Shown: positions 12,012-18,854 of the stretch, one piece after another | Layout: each line of letters starts with the position of its first letter | How positions within the stretch are numbered: the first letter of the stretch is position 1 | Virus record (IMG/VR): IMGVR_UViG_3300028548_001868 | Coordinates: 1 to 22,400 of that record | Reading direction: 5' to 3' (one strand) | From: a virus | Length of the DNA: 22,400 nt | Position numbers and translations under genes: made by a program | Notes under the pieces: model-generated | What the model was told of the DNA's origin: nothing | Database searches by the model: none | What the model saw: the letters and a program-made list of their open reading frames with translations, nothing else

Positions 12012-12232
12012 ATGGCCAAGAGGTGAAAGATATATGCTGGGCTAACGAGGTGTATGTATTTCCAACGCCAATACAATCAGGATATAAAAAGGGAGGTTAT
12101 CCTGTAAGGTTGACAATAGACTTCCAGAAAACATATAGCAAGGGTAAGGAAATCTTTGAGCAGAACAGTAAAGAGTTAGAAGATAAGATTGATGAGGTAT
12201 ATAGATACGTATATGATAACAATTTAAAATAA
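11993..12232 (+). CDS. Small hypothetical protein
   Basis: 79 residues from the ATG at 11993; the longer frame from TTG at 11954 lies inside the preceding gene and is less likely. Residues 14-45 look beta-rich (D-I-C-W-A-N-E-V-Y-V-F-P-T-P and Y-P-V-R-L-T-I-D-F), followed by a C-terminal helix (S-K-E-L-E-D-K-I-D-E-V-Y-R-Y-V-Y). No function can be named. Two terminators stand right after it, marking the end of the transcription unit. Confidence 0.55.
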   Translation: MATQVLDGQEVKDICWANEVYVFPTPIQSGYKKGGYPVRLTIDFQKTYSKGKEIFEQNSKELEDKIDEVYRYVYDNNLK

Positions 12233-12235
12233 GGA

Positions 12236-12270
12236 TTGGCACAACCTTTAAATAGGTGCTAACATTTTTT
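12236..12270 (+). terminator. First of two tandem terminators closing the small-gene block
   Basis: Seven-pair stem TTGGCAC (12236-12242) with GTGCTAA (12256-12262, one G-T pair), 13-nt loop, then six T's at 12265-12270. It begins 4 nt after the stop of the previous gene. Confidence 0.6.
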
Positions 12271-12295
12271 CATAGTTTTTAGATTAGTTAGTAAG

Positions 12296-12322
12296 GGGGT
12301 TGCAGAGATGTAGCCCCTTTTC
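12296..12322 (+). terminator. Second tandem terminator, before the tail genes
   Basis: Nine-pair stem GGGGTTGCA (12296-12304) with TGTAGCCCC (12309-12317, two G-T pairs), GNRA-type loop GAGA, then TTTTCTATTT. It insulates the tail gene cluster from transcription upstream. Confidence 0.8.
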
Positions 12323-12361
12323 TATTTATACAAAACAAGCTAAATATTATTGTATATATAT

Positions 12362-13024
12362 ATGAAAGTAGAAATACAAATACCAAGTAGTTTATCTGAA
12401 ATAACACTAGAGCAATACCAAAAGTTTGCTAAGTTAAATACAGATGAGAACCAAGACAGCAGCTTCTTAATGCATAAGACTGTAGAGCTGTTTTGCAACC
12501 TCAACCTGAAGGATATTGCCAAGATTAAATACATCTACGTCCAAGAGATACTAAACGATATAAACAAACTGTTTGAAACTAAGCAGGACTTGATACCAAC
12601 ATTTACGATGAAGGGTGTTGACTATGGCTTTGTTCCTGTATTGGATGATATGACACTAGGAGAGTATATTGATTTAGATGAGAACTTTACCGATTGGGAT
12701 ATGATGCACAAAGCTATGGCGGTTCTTTACAGACCTATTACATTACAAAAGGGAGACAGATACCAAATAGAAGAATACGAAGGATTAGAGCGAGCTGATA
12801 TGATGAAGCAAATGCCATTGAGTGTGGTAATGGGTTGTATGTTTTTTTTTTACAATTTAAACAACGAACTACTCAAAACTACCCTGAACTATTTGAGTCA
12901 GGAAATACCGAAGGAACTGACTACGGAGCAGCTACAAACTTTGGCAAAAAATGGGGGTGGTACCAGTCACTCTATGGACTCTCTAAAGGCGATGTTAGAA
13001 GATTTGAATATATCACTAAACTAA
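12362..13024 (+). CDS. Tail assembly chaperone, zero-frame product (gpG-like)
   Basis: 220 residues from the ATG at 12362; the in-frame TTG at 12350 is a poorer start. An N-terminal domain (L-S-E-I-T-L-E-Q-Y-Q-K-F at 11-22, V-P-V-L-D-D-M-T-L-G-E-Y-I-D-L at 91-105) is followed by Y-R-P-I-T at 123-127 and a hydrophobic helix with F-F-F-Y-N-L at 161-166. The C-terminal 50 residues are polar and end S-M-D-S-L-K-A-M-L-E-D-L, as in chaperones of other Bacteroidota phages as I recall them. Its place at the head of the tail genes, with an overlapping -1 ORF behind a ten-T run, fits a G/GT-type chaperone pair that loads the tape measure. Family membership is inferred. Confidence 0.68.
   Translation: MKVEIQIPSSLSEITLEQYQKFAKLNTDENQDSSFLMHKTVELFCNLNLKDIAKIKYIYVQEILNDINKLFETKQDLIPTFTMKGVDYGFVPVLDDMTLGEYIDLDENFTDWDMMHKAMAVLYRPITLQKGDRYQIEEYEGLERADMMKQMPLSVVMGCMFFFYNLNNELLKTTLNYLSQEIPKELTTEQLQTLAKNGGGTSHSMDSLKAMLEDLNISLN
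12842..12851 (+). promoter_or_regulatory. Slippery run of ten T's, probable -1 frameshift site
   Basis: Zero-frame codons here are TTT TTT TTT TAC. A slip of -1 after the third TTT gives TTA CAA and opens the frame that runs to 13104. It supplies the X-XXY-YYZ pairing of a classical slippery site on both tRNAs. A sequencing error in the homopolymer is the alternative, weighed in the findings. Confidence 0.65.
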
Positions 13025-13104
13025 ACTTTCACGAGTGCTTTATGTTTTTAGCATTTGAAAAAGAAAAGAACCAACTAGAAGCAAAACTAATTAAGAACAG
13101 ATGA
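12850..13104 (+). CDS. Tail assembly chaperone -1 frame extension (T domain of a GT-type fusion)
   Basis: Starting at 12850 in the -1 frame there are 84 codons before the TGA at 13102-13104. The product ends W-G-W-Y-Q-S-L-Y-G-L-S-K-G-D, then V-R-R-F-E-Y-I-T-K-L-N-F-H-E-C-F-M-F-L-A-F-E-K-E-K, an ordered helical domain with no look of a shadow frame. Joined to the first 163 residues of the zero-frame protein it gives a 247-residue fusion. Its stop codon overlaps the next start (ATGA at 13101-13104), the spacing expected if ribosomes reach that stop. The pair recalls lambda G and GT, in which the T part binds the tape measure and tail tube proteins. Confidence 0.66.
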   Translation, partial: LQFKQRTTQNYPELFESGNTEGTDYGAATNFGKKWGWYQSLYGLSKGDVRRFEYITKLNFHECFMFLAFEKEKNQLEAKLIKNR

Positions 13105-13556
13105 CAGGATTTTATAACGTAACAAAGAAAATAAAGGATGCACTTAATGCCGAGCCTTTTGTTAATACTGTTTCTTATGGCAGCTTAGACGATGTGGATT
13201 TGAATAAGCAGACCATCTTCCCGTTATCTCACATAATAGTAAACAACTGCAACGTTGCATCTAATACAATGACGTTTAACATTAGTATTCTTGCTATGGA
13301 TATTGTAGATGAATCCAAAGACGAGGTTACAGATATATTTGTAGGCAATGACAACGAACAGGACGTACTTAATACCCAGTTAGAAGTTATTAATAGGGTT
13401 GTATCAATACTACAAAGAGGTGATTTATATACTGACTTATTCCAAGTGGATGGAGCGGTAGGATGTGAGCCGTTTGTAGATAGGTTTGAAAACAAGCTAG
13501 CTGGATGGGCTGCAACATTTGATGTATTAGTTAAAAACGATATGACCATATGTTAA
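13101..13556 (+). CDS. Tail completion/terminator-like protein
   Basis: 151 residues, mixed alpha/beta: an N-terminal helix (Y-N-V-T-K-K-I-K-D-A-L), strands with I-F-P-L-S-H-I-I-V at 39-47, N-T-M-T-F-N-I-S-I-L-A-M-D at 55-67, a long helix V-L-N-T-Q-L-E-V-I-N-R-V-V-S-I-L at 88-103, and W-A-A-T-F-D-V-L-V at 136-144. This arrangement and length suit tail terminator or neck proteins. It begins in the stop of the chaperone fusion and overlaps the next gene by 7 nt. The fold is inferred from pattern and position; I would not exclude another head-tail connector. Confidence 0.6.
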   Translation: MTGFYNVTKKIKDALNAEPFVNTVSYGSLDDVDLNKQTIFPLSHIIVNNCNVASNTMTFNISILAMDIVDESKDEVTDIFVGNDNEQDVLNTQLEVINRVVSILQRGDLYTDLFQVDGAVGCEPFVDRFENKLAGWAATFDVLVKNDMTIC

Positions 13557-14056
13557 CCAACACTAAAGAATCTTTAGAGAAGTTTAGAAGGTTTGTTGCA
13601 CAACAATCACGAAGCAGATTAACTAAGGGCAAAAAGAACGTTTCTAAGGGACTCTATAAGAAGTTGGATGGTGTTTTAACGGTTAGCCCTAATTCGTTTA
13701 AACTAAGCTGGGATTTAGGCTATGGTAATTTCCAAGATAAAGGTGTAAGCGGAACTGAAAAGAAGTACGATACTCCTTATAGCTATAAAGGTAAAATGCC
13801 ACCTGTTAAACCATTAGCGGATTGGGCAAAAGCAAAGGGTCTTAAATTAAGAGACTCAAAGGGTAGGTTTCAAAAAGGTGGTTATATGACATTAGGTTTC
13901 TTAATTGCAAGAAGCATACAGAAGAAAGGTTTAAAGCCTAGCCTATTTTTTACCAAACCATTTGAACAGGGTTTTAAGAAACTACCAGATGAACTACTAG
14001 AGGCATACGGTTTAGACGTAGAAGAGTTTTTACAATTTACATTAAATAAAAAATAA
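13550..14056 (+). CDS. Neck / head-tail joining protein, HK97 gp10-like
   Basis: 168 residues. Notable are L-S-W-D-L-G-Y-G-N-F-Q-D-K-G-V at 52-66 and P-Y-S-Y-K-G-K-M-P-P-V-K-P-L-A-D-W-A at 76-93, then L-G-F-L-I-A-R-S-I at 115-123 and P-S-L-F-F-T-K-P-F at 130-138. 'YGxFQDxGV' with a following 'PP...W' and a helix ending 'IxxxGxxPxxFFxxxF' is the usual form of HK97 gp10-like neck or tail-component proteins. It overlaps its upstream neighbour by 7 nt and joins the next by TAATG. It probably sits between portal and tail tube. Confidence 0.72.
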   Translation: MLTNTKESLEKFRRFVAQQSRSRLTKGKKNVSKGLYKKLDGVLTVSPNSFKLSWDLGYGNFQDKGVSGTEKKYDTPYSYKGKMPPVKPLADWAKAKGLKLRDSKGRFQKGGYMTLGFLIARSIQKKGLKPSLFFTKPFEQGFKKLPDELLEAYGLDVEEFLQFTLNKK

Positions 14057-15543
14057 TGAGTACAAAGATAAACGCACGAAGTCCATACTTTATAACTATT
14101 AACGAACCAGTAGAAAGTTTACCTGAGTTTGTATGTCAAGACCCATTAAACGGTGCTAACCCCTTCGGATTTTCAGTAGATAGTAATGGAAATATTACCT
14201 TACCACAATTACAAAGGGGAGAAATATCAAATCAAAGTGATGATTCTTTTCCCGCATTAGCAGCAGGGGCTTCTTCTGTTACAAGGGTGTTAACTTTAAC
14301 TATACAAATACCTGAAAACTTCAGCAACACTCCAGACAGAAGTATAAGCTGCAACGTATCATTTTTACAAACAGCCCCATCTGTTCCGACAAATAACTGC
14401 CCAAGTAAAAGTGGCACTATACCAAATCAAACGCTAACCAAGGGAGCTGCTGCAACAACCTTAAATATCTCAAGTTATTTCACCGCTGGTTCTTCACCGA
14501 TTAACAGGTATTCAGTAAATAATAATAGACCAGATTTTGTTACAACCTCAATAAGTGGATCTACATTATCAATGACACCTTCAACGGTTTGTGCAACTCA
14601 CAGTATAACAATATCTGCTCATTACGATGCGGACAAATGTTCGGTATCTCAAAATATAAGCATAACTATTGGAGGTTGCACCACTTGGACTGATGATTTA
14701 CAAGGTGGAAGTATCGATCAAGATGGAACTATTAACGATCCTAGCACTACTGCTGTACCTATAATTGAAAGAAGATTATCTTCAGGAGGTGCAAATGTTA
14801 CTTCGGTAACACCAAACAATACAACCAATAATATAACTATTCCAATGTGGTTTTTAGTAACCGTTCCAGATGGTTATGATAATGCAGGTAGCTTAGAGGT
14901 TTATCATCCTTTAGTGCAAGCAGGAACTACATTAAAAACTGTAATATGTTCAGGAGAAACCTTTTCCGGGCCTTCGATTACACCTCAATTTACTGGATGG
15001 AGGATCACGACATCTGGTTCTGTAGATGTAGGAAATGCTTTTGTAAATGGAGAAGCCGCAACGGTAACAGCCTACACTACACCAATACCTAGAAACACAT
15101 CAACAAGTACAGTTCCAAGGACATTGCAAATATCCTTTACAGTTCCTGATGGATATGCAAATAGTGGGGTTACTAAGGTTTGTTCGCACGTAGTAAACCA
15201 AGATGCGGCAGAACTTGTTTGTGGAACTTACGGATTGGCAATAACCCAGCCAGCTGGAACTCCGGGTGATCTTTGCAGCAATAGCTTTACGGCAGGGAAT
15301 GTAGTAGTTTCTTTTGTTGATGGTGTAGGAACCGCATTAATAGGCACAAGAATATGTCGAGGTGGAACACCATTTGATGGAGGTAACAATTATTACGGAT
15401 TTTCAAATTACGTAGTAAGCCCTTTAACGGGTGTGGGTAAAACATTTTTTTACGGGCAAATAAGTACTACTGGATATGTTTTAAATCTTAGTCAAAAGAC
15501 CTGTGCATCAAGTACTGATGACACTGATGGAGTTCAATTTTAA
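14056..15543 (+). CDS. Large Ig-like/repeat tail surface protein
   Basis: 495 residues, low in Lys/Glu and rich in Ser, Thr and Asn, with a beta-sandwich appearance. Three similar modules are visible at about 30-107, 213-290 and 313-385. Each ends in a strand with I-P-E-N-F-S, V-P-D-G-Y-D or V-P-D-G-Y-A, then 10-15 residues and L-V-Q or V-N-Q. Between modules 1 and 2 is a putative Ig (He_PIG-like) domain with I-P-N-Q-T-L and S-I-S-G-S-T-L-S at about 118-207. Cys residues recur between strands. The place after the neck gene and before the tape measure suggests a tail tube or decoration protein with host-binding domains. I cannot separate these from the sequence. Confidence 0.6.
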   Translation: MSTKINARSPYFITINEPVESLPEFVCQDPLNGANPFGFSVDSNGNITLPQLQRGEISNQSDDSFPALAAGASSVTRVLTLTIQIPENFSNTPDRSISCNVSFLQTAPSVPTNNCPSKSGTIPNQTLTKGAAATTLNISSYFTAGSSPINRYSVNNNRPDFVTTSISGSTLSMTPSTVCATHSITISAHYDADKCSVSQNISITIGGCTTWTDDLQGGSIDQDGTINDPSTTAVPIIERRLSSGGANVTSVTPNNTTNNITIPMWFLVTVPDGYDNAGSLEVYHPLVQAGTTLKTVICSGETFSGPSITPQFTGWRITTSGSVDVGNAFVNGEAATVTAYTTPIPRNTSTSTVPRTLQISFTVPDGYANSGVTKVCSHVVNQDAAELVCGTYGLAITQPAGTPGDLCSNSFTAGNVVVSFVDGVGTALIGTRICRGGTPFDGGNNYYGFSNYVVSPLTGVGKTFFYGQISTTGYVLNLSQKTCASSTDDTDGVQF

Positions 15544-15552
15544 AATAAATAA

Positions 15553-16539
15553 ATGTCATTAAAAAGAATAGTAGCAGATGTATATGTTTATTCAGGCACC
15601 GAAGGGAGCTATGTTTCAACCGATAAAAGATACACAATACAAAAGGAGAAAATATCTTCTAAGGACAACATAGTTTTAGAGATAGCTGATTTAGTTAGAG
15701 ACTATTTAAGCCTGAAATTTAACAACGATTATTTAAGTGAAACCGTATGGGTTAGTACATCAATAACTATGTACAAAGAAAACGATGAGCTAGTTGTAGG
15801 AAACAATCCGAAGATTGATCACTTTTTAGCAATGGATGGCTATGGTTATTTTGAAGATGCGGCTAACCCTCAATTAAGCACAAACGCTTTGATAACAACA
15901 AACCAACTTTATGTTCCAGAAAACACAGCTAGTAAGCTACCTATTTTTGCTGAGGGTGTTGGTAAGGTTAAAGTAGATTCTACTGATATACAAATAACAG
16001 ATTCAGGAGATTCAAATCAAAAAATACAATATGTAGATATTCCTCAAAACACAAACGAGATTAAGGTTTATGCAATTGATGACACTAATTTATTAAAAAC
16101 AATTAAGGTTGCGAATGTATGCGAACCAAAGTACACCACCTATAAAGTAACTTTTGTAAATAAATACGGGGCTTATCAAGATGTACATTTCTTTAAGAAA
16201 TCAGTAGAGGCTTTACAGGTTACAGAAGAAGACTATAAAACTAATATTATAAATCATAGTAACGTAAACTACAATACTTACGAAGGTCAGAAGCAAAGGT
16301 ACAATGTAAATGGAAGTACCTCAATTAGTTTGAATACAGGATTTGTAAACGAAGAATTTAATTCTGTTATAGAGGAATTGTTTCTAGCAGAAAATGCTTG
16401 GATCAGATTTGAAAATAAAACATTACCTGTAATTACTAAATCAAAATCACTAACATTTAAAAACTCAGTAAACGATAAGTTAATAAACCACACCGTTGAA
16501 TTAGACTTTGCTTTTGACAAAATAAACAATGTAAGATAA
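15553..16539 (+). CDS. Structural tail protein, unknown family
   Basis: 328 residues. Beta-rich: D-V-Y-V-Y-S-G at 9-15, N-N-P-K-I-D-H-F at about 84-91, and a later W-I-R-F-E-N-K-T-L-P-V. It starts 9 nt after the preceding stop and overlaps the following gene by 1 nt. The last 80 residues (S-I-S-L-N-T-G-F-V-N-E-E and H-T-V-E-L-D-F-A-F-D) look like an attachment or tube domain. The position within a coherent tail cluster makes a tail role likely; no motif gives more. Confidence 0.55.
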   Translation: MSLKRIVADVYVYSGTEGSYVSTDKRYTIQKEKISSKDNIVLEIADLVRDYLSLKFNNDYLSETVWVSTSITMYKENDELVVGNNPKIDHFLAMDGYGYFEDAANPQLSTNALITTNQLYVPENTASKLPIFAEGVGKVKVDSTDIQITDSGDSNQKIQYVDIPQNTNEIKVYAIDDTNLLKTIKVANVCEPKYTTYKVTFVNKYGAYQDVHFFKKSVEALQVTEEDYKTNIINHSNVNYNTYEGQKQRYNVNGSTSISLNTGFVNEEFNSVIEELFLAENAWIRFENKTLPVITKSKSLTFKNSVNDKLINHTVELDFAFDKINNVR

Positions 16540-18698
16540 TGGTAGGCATACAACTATATATAGAGGGTGAGCTGGTTGAAATGTTTAAGGACGAGAGCTT
16601 AACTCTTACACAAACCCTTCAGGATGTTCTGGATATATCTAAAATATTTGCAGACTTTTCAAGAACATTTAATGTACCTACCTCAAAACAGAATAATAAA
16701 ATATTTAAGCACTTTTATGATTTCCACATTGATGGATTTGATTCAAGGATTAAAAAAGATGCTGAGATACACCTAAACTATAAGCTGTTTAGAAAGGGTA
16801 AAATTAAACTAGAAGGTTCCACCCTTAGAAATAATAAAGGTTACACCTACAAACTTACCTTTTATGGTAATACAGTAAACATTAAAGACGTAATAGGAAC
16901 TGATACCCTTGGAGTTTTACCATTTTTAAGCGCACAAGACCTTCAATTTGATTACAATTCCACTAATGTTATAAATTACCTGAAAGATGGTAAGGATATA
17001 TTCATAGGAGAAACGATAGAGAAGGCGGTTATAGTGCCTTTAATTACCCACACCGACAGACTATACTACGACACATCCGAAGACACGGCAGGAACGTTTA
17101 ATTTAAGCCCTGGGTCAACGGTAAAGGGTGTTTTCTATGACCAATTAAAACCTGCTTTAAGAATACATACTATAATTAAGTCAATAGAGCAATATTATAG
17201 TAAAATTAATTACCCAGATCGAGTAGATAAAAGCATTAAATTTAGTACAGACTTTTTTAATGTAAACAATAAAAGATACTATGACCTTTATATGTGGCTG
17301 CACAAGAAAAAAGGAAAGGTTGCTGAAGATGACGAACCTTCTACTGGAATGATAACGAGCATTTCACCAACTGGCGGTAGTGAAGATAGAAGGGGTCTTG
17401 GTGTAGCAGGCGATAGCTTGTCTTTAGATGGTAGTGTTCCACAAAGTACAGATAGGATATTAGAGTTAAAGATAGATACCACTTCAACAGACTATAATTT
17501 TATAGTTAAAAAAGATAATCAGATATTCCATCAATTAGAAGGTTTAAGCGGCAGTCAAACAGTAATGGCTTTCACAGACTATCAAGATATTGGAGGTGGT
17601 ACTTTTCAATTCTATGTATCATCAAACACGGCTTCTACCTACACGATGAGAGGCACCCTTAGGGAAGTTCGTTTTAATGGTGATACAAGATTTGTAACCT
17701 TCGCAGGAACGACTACTGTAACAAATGAATTTAAATTTATTGTAGGCGAACAGATACCAAACATTGGTGTTTTAGACTTTCTTAGTGGGTTATTTAAGAT
17801 GTTTAATCTAACAGCTTATTATAATGATCTTACCAATGAAATACAAGTAATGCCCTTAGATTCTTTTTACGCATCAAGTACAAAGAGTTATGACATAACA
17901 GAACACATTGACAAGGAATCTTCACAGGTAGATAGTCTTTTGCCTTACAAGGAAATTGATTTTAAATACCAAGGGTTAGATACTTTTTTTGCTATTGATC
18001 ATCTAGATAGATTTAATAAAGGATGGGGAACAGAAAGATATCACAACGGAAATAAATTTGATGGAGAAGTTTATAGCGTAGAGTTACCATTTGAACACCA
18101 TAAGTTTGAAAGGTTAAGGGATGGATTTACACCTACTTCTGCACAATGGGGATGGAGTGTAGATAAAGATAGAAATAGTGTTTTAGGGAAACCGTTATTG
18201 TTTTATCCAATAAATAATACAGGGAATAACATCTCTGTAATGAAAACCACTTCAACAAAAGAAAGTGTTGCAAATTATTATATTCCATCCAACTCATTAG
18301 AATTAACAGATTCAGCTAATATTAATTTCTTTAGTGAGTTTAATGAATATGCAGGTAACGTGTTTAAAAATACACTTTACCAAGATTATTACAAAACATA
18401 TATTGAGCAAACCTTTGATCCAAAAAGAAGACTAACAACATTAAAAGCATATTTACCGTTAAGCGTAATCTTAAACTTAAAGTTAAATGATTTAGTAATA
18501 GTATTTGATACTGTTTATTCGATAAATAAAATTACTACAAACTTTGAAACAGGGTTATCATCTTTAGAATTGATAAACAAGTCTAAGGATTTAAACGTTA
18601 AAGCAGATCTTTCAAGTGAAGCAAGAACGGCAGACAATACAACAGTAACTGCTGACAATACTATAATATTAGCATCTAATGGAATTTTTGATTTATAA
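16539..18698 (+). CDS. Large tail/baseplate protein
   Basis: 719 residues. The first 130 residues (D-I-S-K-I-F-A-D-F-S-R-T-F-N-V-P-T at 32-48, then a beta-rich block) look like a conserved domain of Bacteroidota phage tail proteins. Middle parts contain loops rich in Gly and Ser (P-T-G-G-S-E-D-R-R-G-L-G) and a domain I-P-N-I-G-V-L-D-F-L-S-G-L-F-K-M-F-N near 405-422 that resembles hub proteins. The C-terminus ends in a Thr/Asn-rich strand repeat. It is probably a distal tail or baseplate hub protein that also carries receptor contact. It precedes the tape measure gene, unlike the usual order (tape measure first). Confidence 0.6.
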   Translation: MVGIQLYIEGELVEMFKDESLTLTQTLQDVLDISKIFADFSRTFNVPTSKQNNKIFKHFYDFHIDGFDSRIKKDAEIHLNYKLFRKGKIKLEGSTLRNNKGYTYKLTFYGNTVNIKDVIGTDTLGVLPFLSAQDLQFDYNSTNVINYLKDGKDIFIGETIEKAVIVPLITHTDRLYYDTSEDTAGTFNLSPGSTVKGVFYDQLKPALRIHTIIKSIEQYYSKINYPDRVDKSIKFSTDFFNVNNKRYYDLYMWLHKKKGKVAEDDEPSTGMITSISPTGGSEDRRGLGVAGDSLSLDGSVPQSTDRILELKIDTTSTDYNFIVKKDNQIFHQLEGLSGSQTVMAFTDYQDIGGGTFQFYVSSNTASTYTMRGTLREVRFNGDTRFVTFAGTTTVTNEFKFIVGEQIPNIGVLDFLSGLFKMFNLTAYYNDLTNEIQVMPLDSFYASSTKSYDITEHIDKESSQVDSLLPYKEIDFKYQGLDTFFAIDHLDRFNKGWGTERYHNGNKFDGEVYSVELPFEHHKFERLRDGFTPTSAQWGWSVDKDRNSVLGKPLLFYPINNTGNNISVMKTTSTKESVANYYIPSNSLELTDSANINFFSEFNEYAGNVFKNTLYQDYYKTYIEQTFDPKRRLTTLKAYLPLSVILNLKLNDLVIVFDTVYSINKITTNFETGLSSLELINKSKDLNVKADLSSEARTADNTTVTADNTIILASNGIFDL

Positions 18699-18707
18699 TA
18701 AAATAAT

Positions 18708-18854
18708 ATGATAGAAAACATTTTACAAATGCTAGAGATAGCAAAGAGAGAAAAGCAAATAGGGAAATTAACTCACATTGCATTAGGTAAAAACAAATAT
18801 CCTGAATCAATAAAAGAAGCATACAAACAATTTAAAAATGAATTATGTCAGTAA
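18708..18854 (+). CDS. 48-residue micro-protein before the tape measure
   Basis: ATG at 18708, 9 nt after the previous stop; TAA at 18852-18854 overlaps the tape measure start (18845). The product is a charged helical pair (I-L-Q-M-L-E-I-A-K-R-E-K-Q-I-G-K-L-T and Y-P-E-S-I-K-E-A-Y-K-Q-F). The overlap makes translational coupling likely. It might be a tape measure helper; no family recognised. Confidence 0.5.
   Translation: MIENILQMLEIAKREKQIGKLTHIALGKNKYPESIKEAYKQFKNELCQ

Noticed and set aside
12340-12534. Minus-strand frame at the chaperone start
   Set aside because: Antisense shadow of the chaperone N-terminus with no supporting signal.
13229-13549. 106-codon minus-strand frame
   Set aside because: Antisense shadow of the tail terminator-like gene, low-complexity Ser/Thr composition and no leader.
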